A stretch of DNA of 20,687 nucleotides, from IMG/VR virus record IMGVR_UViG_3300006868_002106, positions 1-20,687 of that record. The stretch is one strand, 5' to 3'. Origin of the DNA: a virus. The notes under the pieces were generated by a model that saw only the letters and a program-made list of their open reading frames with translations, did not search any database and was not told the DNA's origin. The translations under genes were made by a program, and so were the position numbers. Below are positions 10,901 through 15,368 of the stretch, one piece after another (the first letter of the stretch is position 1; each line of letters opens with the position of its first letter).

Positions 10901-12648
10901 AAGTTGACTTCATGAACCGAGCGCTGACCGTCATGCAGGAGTTCCAGAACTTCAGGCGCAACATGCTTATTAACTACAACCCAAGCTGGGGTTTGGTTAA
11001 CCCACTGCGTGACGTGCAGACGGGCTTGGCGTTTGCTATTTCTGAGCTTGATGCAAAAGGCGGTCGATTAGAGGGCAAGTTTGGAAGCGCCACTGATCTT
11101 GTATACAAGGTTAGTAAGTCTTATGTGCCTTCTTTGAGGGCATACTGGCGACAAGCTAGAGACACTGAAGGTAAGACAGAAGAGGCTAGAGAATACGATA
11201 AGTTTGCTCGTGAATATGTAGAGGATGGAGCGCCTACCGGATTGTCCATCGCTAAGTCTCTTGAAGAGCAACAGAAGCGATTCGAAAACATCATGGGCCA
11301 GACAGCTAAGGCTAGAGGCATCAACAAGATGCGGCCCTTCTTTGACTTTGTAGAAGACTTAAATCAAACAACAGAGAATGCGGCCCGCCTAGCTACCTAC
11401 ATCGAAGCCAGAAGAGCTGGCGTTGATCGAGCTGATGCGGCAACCCTAGCGAAAGACTTGACCGTTAACTTCAACAGAAAGGGCGAGTACAGTTCGGCAA
11501 TTGATAGCCTGTATCTGTTCTTCAATGCGGCTATTCAGGGCAACGTCAACATCATCAAAGCCCTTACTCGCGGTAAGAAAGAGGGTGGCGTTAGCAAAGC
11601 TCAAACTCTGGCGGCAAGCATGGTTATGTTCGGGTTTGCTCGAACACTGGCTAACATACAGATGGCCGGCGAAGACGATGACGGTGAGTCTAACTACGTT
11701 GACTACAACGAGTACGTGATGAAGACGTCTATGGTCTTTACTGACGGTCGGCAAGGCTACGCAATGCCAATGCCATATGGCTACGGACTGCTAGACAACA
11801 TAGGCCGTTTCGGTGCTGAAATGGTCATGGGTATCAAGACGCCAGAGCAGGTGGCTGTTGATCTCGCGACATCTGTTGATCATCACTTCAACCCCATGAG
11901 CTTGCATGCCACAGGGAACGATAGAGAGCTAATCGAAAGCGCGATGCTGAAAGGGATGTTCTTCTTGAGTCCAGACCTCGGTGACCTTGGCATTGAATTG
12001 GTTTCGAACATTAACTTCTTCGGCTCCGATATTGCGATCAGGCAAAACCCATTGTTTGTGCAGAAGCCTGACGCTTACGCAAGCAAGCGTGGAACCAACG
12101 AAGTGATGAAGTCGATAGCTGAATTCATGAATGATTTGACTGGCGGCAGTGAATACCGAAGTGGATGGGGGGACTTTAGCCCAGAAAGGGCGATGCACAT
12201 CTACGAGTTCTTGATGGGTGGTGTTGGCCGATTCTTAGATGATTCCTCTGACACTATTATGAAGTTGAAATCAGAGGAACCAGATTTACTGCCAAAAGAC
12301 GTTCCCATCCTGCGTACCTTTATGCCTATGGCGAGCGAGTACTCAGACAGAATTTCGTTCTACGAAAGCCGTGCTGAGTTCTTGCAGTACAGGAGAGAGT
12401 TCAAAGAAAGCAACAGAGCGGATCAGATTGCCTTACAGAGACGTTTCGGACCTAAGCTGTATCAGTTTGAGCTAACCCATAAAGCCGTAGAGAAGAAGCT
12501 GAGAGAGCTTAGGAAGCAAAAGAAAGCCCTTTACGATGACAAGGTGATCGACTCGATGATTCGATGGAAGCGACTGCAAGCAATCGCAGAAGCTGAAGAG
12601 AAGCTGTTCGACGAGTACAACAAAAGATTTGACGCGGTGAAACCGTAA
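4927..12648 (+). CDS. Giant 2573-residue polyvalent/internal virion protein with HExxH protease-like domain
   Basis: Start taken as ATG 4927 (TAGGAG six bases upstream); the TTG at 4924 is not needed. The N-terminus is charged (RQRREQRRLEREERASASQE). Residues ~190-360 are Ala/Gly-rich and hydrophobic (AAIAGAGAYSVALNSAENF; VAGGIGGGVIGGSLGAL), typical of proteins that enter membranes. H654-E-M-W-H658 is a zincin-type HExxH motif in an MSHEMWHIAD context, followed by the Asp-rich loop DTDGDGIPDL (679-688) and a helix REVFAQLGAVYLANPRLL. Residues ~1319-1437 form a compact domain (KKIGAYTMNLSG; TTIDVWESRFIRSY). Asp/Gln/Gly-rich linkers lie near 775-860 and 1458-1485. Residues ~2015-2573 (NPLRDVQTGLAFAISELD; DLTVNFNRKGEYSSAID; KDVPILRTFMPMASEYSDR) resemble the large polyvalent protein associated domains of phages and conjugative elements. 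Probably ejected with the DNA. Third zinc ligand not identified. Confidence 0.85.
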   Translation: MPLVSYDDDESLDLFLERQRREQRRLEREERASASQEIEQLDEPEEEDYSQFGRGIRAGIDQTQGLGGGLKALAGSVLGKEDWVRDGLAYYNEKMAEADEIGGDFQRVEDIESFGDALDYGLFTLGTLVPDLIGGGGAGLLVKAGVKKAVKNQVQDAVEARVQQAVADGAVATSNKIALKKIRKEYEDQALGKIPQRAAIAGAGAYSVALNSAENFTEIEAETGKLDPVAALTVGVAQGALDSIGIPMRAFKKLYPDKSPEGIRTGIAEQINDNRSAVRRIITEATKTAGVEGGVEAMQEVMGRAAVAWANESLPESEQQEFFEIMAGENARSLYLNSFVAGGIGGGVIGGSLGALPPFDPAEYDNTLGKMVDAKRAAKNAAAETDNTPQEQTVDLGEMPMDQESTSVYMGDMPIALQEQVMADGFEDDIAPIEAVREAVTKLDGIEQQRAKNALNRLGLNQQKRIKVQPEKEVAEQVRYEGPIFATSTPMSMNEKADELRGQETAGAKKKQIEGDDDFTPESLSIGRILQTQGKSRLGDPSMDSKSGDEKVILRPIADAISESQTSADSDAPVAPMQEELASVVLDLLDRGMPRQHVEALRGTYALDGDIDIFDDAVAAYFPENESIAVKPEILEEALQDEETARQLRYYMSHEMWHIADDKNGYTLNLPDLEMTFEDTDGDGIPDLRVGDAVAELYEQWDQETQLGKGFGYPFNYLEQDLLAATPEDRPNILRAAQREVFAQLGAVYLANPRLLKQNAPNAYRLIKALRDNASQTAEDIVREDNQTQDEAVSTQPSGISGEVRAPPIEGSPEVQDTDGAGQDGGVSPEAGQADPQLGEQTEDQDGDEAGRLLRQQVVDFVSSQGEVQGVSPIQLELRQGYNPTVELIDEMLSMGMLEENIGSDGSPSYTVPQTQQPAPEPRQDAETASGEPRVPVTLRATSKKPTFNKAVNWDQTGEYIVTFEDGDRYTLYFDDDASEAGGDVNFESIDGKVTDLGDMLGTTKQEAINSLIDHRQKLIDAGQDSYNVPLNPEVGSEIVFKAFDFIDQKSPVTEKQLRAKFKSLEDNQFENLKKQLTDEQQDEESQILVEDGKYVSYGYLQERDAPEDPAFARKQVPISNAVERSKTKYAEYSSALEEEFFGNFWPRMMEEVGGTVTPDKIRTAAKRAVKDIDGWVKENPKYNNYYNEDMAAVRGALEDHFGSVTDDDLLFFQVANGLTSPATQLRSNVGDAVRVLDLFKREGNLDSIVMGKSQKGNAIISSSPISISGTTGPTKARSLKVFDRLIKEKGGVRQAVDFLKEGVTAKELQAFNREMGYVSNVPNIPSIRSLVEQATGQDELIPRFFIFNKKIGAYTMNLSGDPRYTTIDVWESRFIRSYFDGLFQENTGLPMNVAEDQLFQEFSTLFKEEFDKTTGLSADPSTLQAMRWFYMINAAREAGYRGASTNETISEITVDQLQRLGGGGNESRRSGNEAAPSQDESQPQFARNPSYKSEDARTIALRDTARENENIPYHDSVSELEEESRFWIDELEVSPRFKRLLKALEREDYLGFDTVDQALGSLFKDVDPVENFDVSPAFKTALGRYVNEVTGFIDDSPQFIRVPQPDNSDVSFNLNDDFSVDKSVESRLKKVMPKTVTRKLSDRLERLKDLENRFAEFLGLDRLPSVFSAYDNENLMHSKVQKQLEDFEKAHVVPIAELIRDSDLELDQVGLYLLAKHAPERNAKIAQQERELRDLQIEIVRDEIDSFSGDNDAELARLQRKLEILETAPLKYQEKGSGMTDEEAQATIELAENEGRSQELEQVAERVYAMLSEMRQNMVEQGLLDNKTKEDWQDTYQFYVPLKGFAAFPEGLEMKGGSGTQGFSIKGSESFKAKGRVTLPVNPLTVSFKDAEEKIVRAEKNRTAQKLLKMFEKFQSPDNWRVYNQKVRPPRDDNPAEMKSNQEMRSERRADDGLPRYIEVKRRGKSFFIEVRDQELNRQLQSGGVGMFNNQVDFMNRALTVMQEFQNFRRNMLINYNPSWGLVNPLRDVQTGLAFAISELDAKGGRLEGKFGSATDLVYKVSKSYVPSLRAYWRQARDTEGKTEEAREYDKFAREYVEDGAPTGLSIAKSLEEQQKRFENIMGQTAKARGINKMRPFFDFVEDLNQTTENAARLATYIEARRAGVDRADAATLAKDLTVNFNRKGEYSSAIDSLYLFFNAAIQGNVNIIKALTRGKKEGGVSKAQTLAASMVMFGFARTLANIQMAGEDDDGESNYVDYNEYVMKTSMVFTDGRQGYAMPMPYGYGLLDNIGRFGAEMVMGIKTPEQVAVDLATSVDHHFNPMSLHATGNDRELIESAMLKGMFFLSPDLGDLGIELVSNINFFGSDIAIRQNPLFVQKPDAYASKRGTNEVMKSIAEFMNDLTGGSEYRSGWGDFSPERAMHIYEFLMGGVGRFLDDSSDTIMKLKSEEPDLLPKDVPILRTFMPMASEYSDRISFYESRAEFLQYRREFKESNRADQIALQRRFGPKLYQFELTHKAVEKKLRELRKQKKALYDDKVIDSMIRWKRLQAIAEAEEKLFDEYNKRFDAVKP

Positions 12649-12656
12649 GTGATGCC

Positions 12657-13004
12657 ATGCCAGAGCTAGACGACAACACAAGACTGTCTGTTCCCTTACG
12701 GAATCTGATTGCGCTTGGTGCTGGTCTAGTTATGGCTACGTCAGCCTACGTCACGCTGGATACTCGCATCATCGCCATTGAGCATCAGCAAACAATTCAG
12801 GACATGACCATCAGAGACAACGCTGACTTTGTTCGGGAGTGGCCGTTAGGACTTCGAGGCGCCCTACCCGACGATCTTAGACAGGACAGCAAGATCCTGT
12901 ACCTCGAACAACGTAGTGAGGAAATCGCTGATCTGCGAGAGACGGTGAACGACATGCAAGTGCAGTTGGGCGTCCTTACTTCAGAGGTCAAAGACCAGAA
13001 ATAA
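12657..13004 (+). CDS. Small membrane-anchored coiled-coil protein
   Basis: 115 residues. Residues ~16-35 (NLIALGAGLVMATSAYV) form one membrane-spanning helix after a short charged N-terminus (MPELDDNTRLSVPLR). The remainder is soluble, ending in a heptad-like helix (SEEIADLRETVNDMQVQLGV). This gives a cytoplasmic or virion tail tethered by a single anchor. It starts 8 bases after the giant protein and is the last gene before the rightward terminator. The ribosome site is weak, so coupling to the upstream gene is likely. Candidates are a lysis accessory (holin- or spanin-like) or an envelope-channel protein; no family is recognised. Confidence 0.6.
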   Translation: MPELDDNTRLSVPLRNLIALGAGLVMATSAYVTLDTRIIAIEHQQTIQDMTIRDNADFVREWPLGLRGALPDDLRQDSKILYLEQRSEEIADLRETVNDMQVQLGVLTSEVKDQK

Positions 13005-13021
13005 GCGCTCAAGGTTCAGTT

Positions 13022-13059
13022 ACTTACGGAGTTGATTGCTGTGAGAAGGCTTCGTAAGT
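13022..13059. repeat. Inverted repeat in attP arm, candidate integrase arm sites
   Basis: ACTTACGGAG at 13022-13031 is repeated in inverted orientation as CTTCGTAAGT at 13050-13059, matching at 9 of 10 positions. It sits 30-70 bases from the tRNA core, where arm-type integrase or excisionase sites are expected. It could instead be a weak hairpin after the last late gene. Confidence 0.45.
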
Positions 13060-13067
13060 TATTGATT
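13055..13067 (-). promoter_or_regulatory. IHF binding site in attP
   Basis: TAAGTTATTGATT matches YAANNNNTTGATW, the reverse complement of the IHF consensus WATCAANNNNTTR, at every fixed position. A second copy with one mismatch lies at 13025-13037 (TACGGAGTTGATT). IHF bends att DNA for tyrosine integrases, and the place beside the core fits. Confidence 0.6.
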
Positions 13068-13088
13068 TTTATACAAATGGGTGCAGTA

Positions 13089-13136
13089 ACCTTGCCAAGG
13101 TACAGGTCGCCAGTTCGAATCTGGTTTCCCGCTCCA
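13089..13136 (+). other. attP core: 3' half of tRNA-Gly(GCC), from anticodon arm to CCA
   Basis: The anticodon loop TTGCCAA (13092-13098, anticodon GCC at 13094-13096), T arm GCCAG/TTCGAAT/CTGGT (13109-13125), acceptor 3' strand TTCCCGC (13126-13132), discriminator T and encoded CCA (13134-13136) are all present. The 5' half is missing: no GCGGGAA acceptor strand or D arm lies upstream, and the 5' side of the anticodon stem (TAACC) mismatches at its two outer bases. Identity with the host gene therefore probably starts near 13089. It matches E. coli-type tRNA-Gly(GCC) closely. With the integrase adjacent, this is the attachment core; insertion would rebuild a complete host tRNA. Confidence 0.9.
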
Positions 13137-13147
13137 CACTCCTAAAT

Positions 13148-13170
13148 GCCTGTTTTTACAGGCTTTTTTT
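13148..13170 (+). terminator. Rho-independent terminator after attP/tRNA 3' end
   Basis: Six-base stem GCCTGT (13148-13153) and ACAGGC (13158-13163), loop TTTT, then seven T (13164-13170). It ends the late operon in the phage form. After integration it would end the rebuilt tRNA-Gly gene, since it lies 12 bases after CCA. It also faces the convergent integrase gene. Confidence 0.9.
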
Positions 13171-13183
13171 CGTTTTGCAGGGA

Positions 13184-13250
13184 CAGAACCCTTTGGTGTT
13201 CCGCTCCGGCCATTTTTTTGAAATGACGTGAACCCAAATCCAAGGTTCTG
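13184..13250. repeat. Inverted repeat between terminator and integrase stop
   Basis: CAGAACC (13184-13190) and GGTTCTG (13244-13250) are perfect inverse copies, extending with mismatches to TTTGG and CCAA. The right copy touches the integrase stop codon at 13251. It may be a pair of arm sites on the second side of attP or a long hairpin at the 3' end of the integrase mRNA. Confidence 0.4.
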
Positions 13251-14135
13251 CTACCCCCTTAACATGCCTACAATCCGGTTTGCCGCCTGCTTCTTGTGAG
13301 CATTGTTCATGTGGGTGTAGCGCAGAAGCGAGTTCATCGACTTCCATCCCCCAATATCCATCAGCTCACGAGCATCAGTGCCAGCCTGTAGATGCCACGT
13401 TGCGAACGAGTGTCGCAATGTGTGGAAGGTTGTGCCGGCTGGTAGTCCAGCTAAGTCCACCGCCTTCCGCCAAGTCTTATTACCGACCGCATCTCTACTG
13501 AACGGCTTGCCGTTTTCCTGAACAAACACGCAGTCAATCTTCCCTCGAAGGAATGGTCTTCGCTTGATTAACTCCTCTTGATAGCGCTCCCTCTTTCGGA
13601 GGATTGCTTTGGCATCATCGTTAAGGGGAACAATCAACCGCTCACCGTTCTTTGTTTCGGAAGACGCGAACGTCATCAGTTCTCCGCACCTGCTTATCTG
13701 TGACCAGCGCAGGGTTCGCACATTATTGTTGCGTTGACCGCAAGCCAATGCGAACTCCACCATGTCAGCCCGAAGCGGGTCGAGCCATCTGATTAACGAT
13801 CTGACTTGATCAGGCTCTAAGTAAAGCTCCTTCATTTCTTCTGGCAACGTCTTGATCGTTGGCACCGTCTCGACGATCTCTAACTCATCTCTGGCGTAAT
13901 TCAGAATCAGCCTAAGGTACTTGAGGTACGTGTTGACAGAGGCGTTACTAAGTCCCTTTCCATAAAGTAACTCTTCCTTCAGGTCATTGATGTCAACTCG
14001 ACGAATGGACTTAACACTACGGTTACCCCATCTATCGATCAAGCTCCTGATCGCCGCCTGTGCGCTTCGACTTTTGTTGTTGCCTCGTTTTGTTTTTAAT
14101 TTTAGGTAACGCTCTGCTACATCTCTGAACTTCAT
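13251..14135 (-). CDS. int: Tyrosine site-specific integrase
   Basis: 294 residues using ATG 14135, chosen because ACGGAGAG lies 8 bases upstream; the longer frame starting at 14174 has no such site. The N-terminal SAM-like core-binding region (residues ~1-95, MKFRDVAERYLKLKTKRGNN) is followed by the catalytic domain. Visible active-site residues are R135 (GQRNNNVRTLRW), K162 (ETKNGER), H238-R241-H242 (FHTLRHSFATW), W264 (IGGWKS) and nucleophile Y273 (LLRYTHM), the complete set for the family. It recombines the adjacent attP with the host tRNA-Gly gene and also takes part in excision. No recognisable excisionase is nearby. A leftward terminator and a start-codon hairpin precede it, so expression is likely restrained. 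Confidence 0.97.
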   Translation of the reverse strand: MKFRDVAERYLKLKTKRGNNKSRSAQAAIRSLIDRWGNRSVKSIRRVDINDLKEELLYGKGLSNASVNTYLKYLRLILNYARDELEIVETVPTIKTLPEEMKELYLEPDQVRSLIRWLDPLRADMVEFALACGQRNNNVRTLRWSQISRCGELMTFASSETKNGERLIVPLNDDAKAILRKRERYQEELIKRRPFLRGKIDCVFVQENGKPFSRDAVGNKTWRKAVDLAGLPAGTTFHTLRHSFATWHLQAGTDARELMDIGGWKSMNSLLRYTHMNNAHKKQAANRIVGMLRG

Positions 14136-14156
14136 AAATACTCTCCGTGTATGAAG
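14130..14156 (-). promoter_or_regulatory. Integrase leader: GGA-containing hairpin that pairs the start codon
   Basis: On the minus strand CTTCAT (14156-14151) is the exact inverse of ATGAAG (14135-14130), which holds the start codon. Between them lies ACACGGA (14150-14144), the ribosome site. An alternative inner stem ATAC/GTAT puts ACGGAGA in a 7-base loop. Either fold could hide the start. GGA in a loop over the ribosome site is the usual form of a CsrA target. Confidence 0.5.
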
Positions 14157-14182
14157 CCCCTCACAGCAGTCCAAGTCTAACT

Positions 14183-14225
14183 AAAAAAGGGGGAGTTTTC
14201 GACGATCTATGTCTACTCGTCCCCC
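14183..14225 (-). terminator. Leftward rho-independent terminator between recombination operon and integrase
   Basis: On the minus strand GGGGGA (14225-14220) pairs with TCCCCC (14194-14189) and is followed by six T (14188-14183). An inner GACGA/TCGTC pair can stabilise it. It would stop most leftward transcription before the integrase, which starts 48 bases further on. Confidence 0.75.
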
Positions 14226-14233
14226 AAGCAAGG

Positions 14234-14309
14234 AACCTCTCACTGGGAGGGTGGCGCGTCGTGCCAACCGGTGCGCCAAGCCGGTAAGGAAACCCAAACG
14301 GGCCTTGGC
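14234..14309. other. GC-rich, multi-hairpin non-coding segment
   Basis: Three successive stems are visible: CCTC/GAGG (14236-14239, 14247-14250), GGCGC/GCGCC (14253-14257, 14273-14277) and GCCAAG/CTTGGC (14275-14280, 14304-14309) enclosing CCC/GGG. The second and third overlap at three bases and so are alternatives. The last arm touches the stop codon of the 86-residue gene. No reading frame of note. It could be a structured 3' end or a small RNA. Confidence 0.4.
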
Positions 14310-14569
14310 TAATTAATGGTACCAGAATCTTCGCTAATGACTTCTGCCTCTTCTACTTCATCAGTAGCGGGAAGGGGTTCCGGCAGTAGTTTTTTAGCGT
14401 CTGATAAGATTGCATCAGCACCTGCTCTCGCCGACTCGATCAGCGGTGCAAGCACTGAAATGCTTTGGTTAGTTTGCTGAACGAGTACCAGCATGTTCCG
14501 GCATCGCTCAGATATGTCTTCGGCGTTATAAGATTTGCCGTCGATGATGATGGTTTGTACTTCGCTCAT
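14309..14569 (-). CDS. Small phage protein, DUF6447-like
   Basis: 86 residues. The opening TIIIDGKSYNAEDISERCRN resembles the short phage family DUF6447 (pattern 'TI.IDGK.Y...DLS'), followed by a helix with Gln-Gln (VLVQQTNQSISVLAPLIES) and an acidic, probably disordered tail (EVEEAEVISEDSG). The function of that family is unknown to me. Its ATG overlaps the stop of the CsrA-like gene as ATGA (14566-14569), so translation is coupled. It is the last gene before the leftward terminator. Family assignment is by recollection of the motif and should be treated as tentative. Confidence 0.6.
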   Translation of the reverse strand: MSEVQTIIIDGKSYNAEDISERCRNMLVLVQQTNQSISVLAPLIESARAGADAILSDAKKLLPEPLPATDEVEEAEVISEDSGTIN

Positions 14570-14964
14570 TGTTTACGTTTCCTCGTGTTTTCGCGAATGA
14601 CTTGATATCTCCTTGGTGCTTTGACCAAGATTTGAGCTTGAGGGACGCTCTTTCTTTGAGCGGGATCTCCCCGTCCGCACACCTCACAGTGGTCATCGTT
14701 CCCATAAAAATAGGTCTGTATGCCCACCATTTGGATAGATACTGATGAAGACAAACGAGAAGGTTTGTCCCCAACAGTGAGAACAAGGTCTGTCATGCCC
14801 TCCTTGTTCGTGATTGTTACGAAGCAATCTTGCGCTCCATCGTGATCTCGGACTCTTCGTACCCACATCTTGTGATCGTAAGTCTCTTCAGGGTTCTCTG
14901 GATCGAGCTTCTCCCCTCCGTAGAGGAGAGAACCGACTGCTCGTGTAAGTCTTAAACCGCCCAT
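14566..14964 (-). CDS. CsrA/RsmA-like RNA-binding protein with two insertions
   Basis: 132 residues, about twice the usual ~60 of CsrA. Residues 4-17 (LRLTRAVGSLLYGG) match the CsrA start LILTRRVGETLMIG. Residues 75-83 (VSIQMVGIQ) match its VTVTVLGVK strand. Residues 109-126 (QAQILVKAPRRYQVIREN) match QVRIGVNAPKEVAVHREE without gaps. The counterparts of the RNA-contact residues L4, R6, V42 and R44 are L6, R8, V122 and R124. Two extra segments separate these blocks: ~57 residues (18-74) and ~25 residues (84-108), the latter with a CEVC pair that could bind metal only with outside ligands. CsrA dimers bind ANGGA motifs over ribosome sites. Start ATG 14964 has TAAGG 8 bases upstream. Fourth gene of the recombination operon (annealing protein, exonuclease, SSB-like, this). 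The fold is likely; RNA binding is inferred. Confidence 0.75.
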   Translation of the reverse strand: MGGLRLTRAVGSLLYGGEKLDPENPEETYDHKMWVRRVRDHDGAQDCFVTITNKEGMTDLVLTVGDKPSRLSSSVSIQMVGIQTYFYGNDDHCEVCGRGDPAQRKSVPQAQILVKAPRRYQVIRENTRKRKQ

Positions 14965-14972
14965 AAATAACC

Positions 14973-15368
14973 TTAGAAGGGGATGTCATCCTCTGGCAGG
15001 TCGTCCTGCACAGGAGCCGGCGCAGGTGAAGGCGCAGGCCTTGCAGGCTTGTTAGGGAGCCAGAACTCGACATTGAGTTGAGTGACTTCGCCGTCTCGCT
15101 TTTGCTCAGCCACTTCGAGGTTGTAACGGAAGGCTTGACCTCCGTTCATGTCGAGAGTGCTTTGCAACTTGTCGATCATTTCTTGATCGATCTTGAGCCA
15201 GCCGTCGAAACTTGGAATCTTTAGAGCTTGCTGTTCTTTCCCAAGCTCTTGGAACCAGCCGTACTGCTTGAGTTTGTTGTACTTCTCAAGCTTCTTCTCT
15301 CGATCTAGCGGGTAAAGGCGCCCCTTACCAGCATTGATTGCCTCAAAGGCGGTAGGTTTGTTCTGCAT
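14973..15368 (-). CDS. Putative ssDNA-binding protein with SSB-type acidic C-terminal tip
   Basis: 131 residues ending in DDLPEDDIPF; the last five residues equal the C-terminal tip of bacterial SSB, which recruits replication and repair proteins. A Pro/Ala linker (NKPARPAPSPAPAPVQ) precedes it, as in SSB. The N-terminal ~100 residues do not show a classic SSB OB-fold signature but have strand-rich segments (ALKIPSFDGWLKID; AFRYNLEVAEQKRDG; TQLNVEFWLP). Its ATG overlaps the exonuclease stop by one base (TAATG), with CGGAG as ribosome site. Standing next to an annealing protein and an exonuclease, an ssDNA-binding role fits. An SSB-tip mimic that recruits host proteins is the alternative. Confidence 0.7.
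   Translation of the reverse strand: MQNKPTAFEAINAGKGRLYPLDREKKLEKYNKLKQYGWFQELGKEQQALKIPSFDGWLKIDQEMIDKLQSTLDMNGGQAFRYNLEVAEQKRDGEVTQLNVEFWLPNKPARPAPSPAPAPVQDDLPEDDIPF

Noticed and set aside
13013-13136. Complete tRNA gene
   Set aside because: Only the 3' half is present; the D arm and the 5' acceptor strand GCGGGAA are missing, so it cannot make a tRNA before integration.
14136-14174. Earlier integrase start at 14174
   Set aside because: The clear ribosome site ACGGAGAG lies before ATG 14135, and the extra 13 residues (MDCCEGLHTRRVF) do not fit the family start.
14220-14310. CsrB-like RNA sponge on the plus strand
   Set aside because: Only three GGA motifs, at least one inside a stem rather than a loop, and no promoter or T-tract on that strand.
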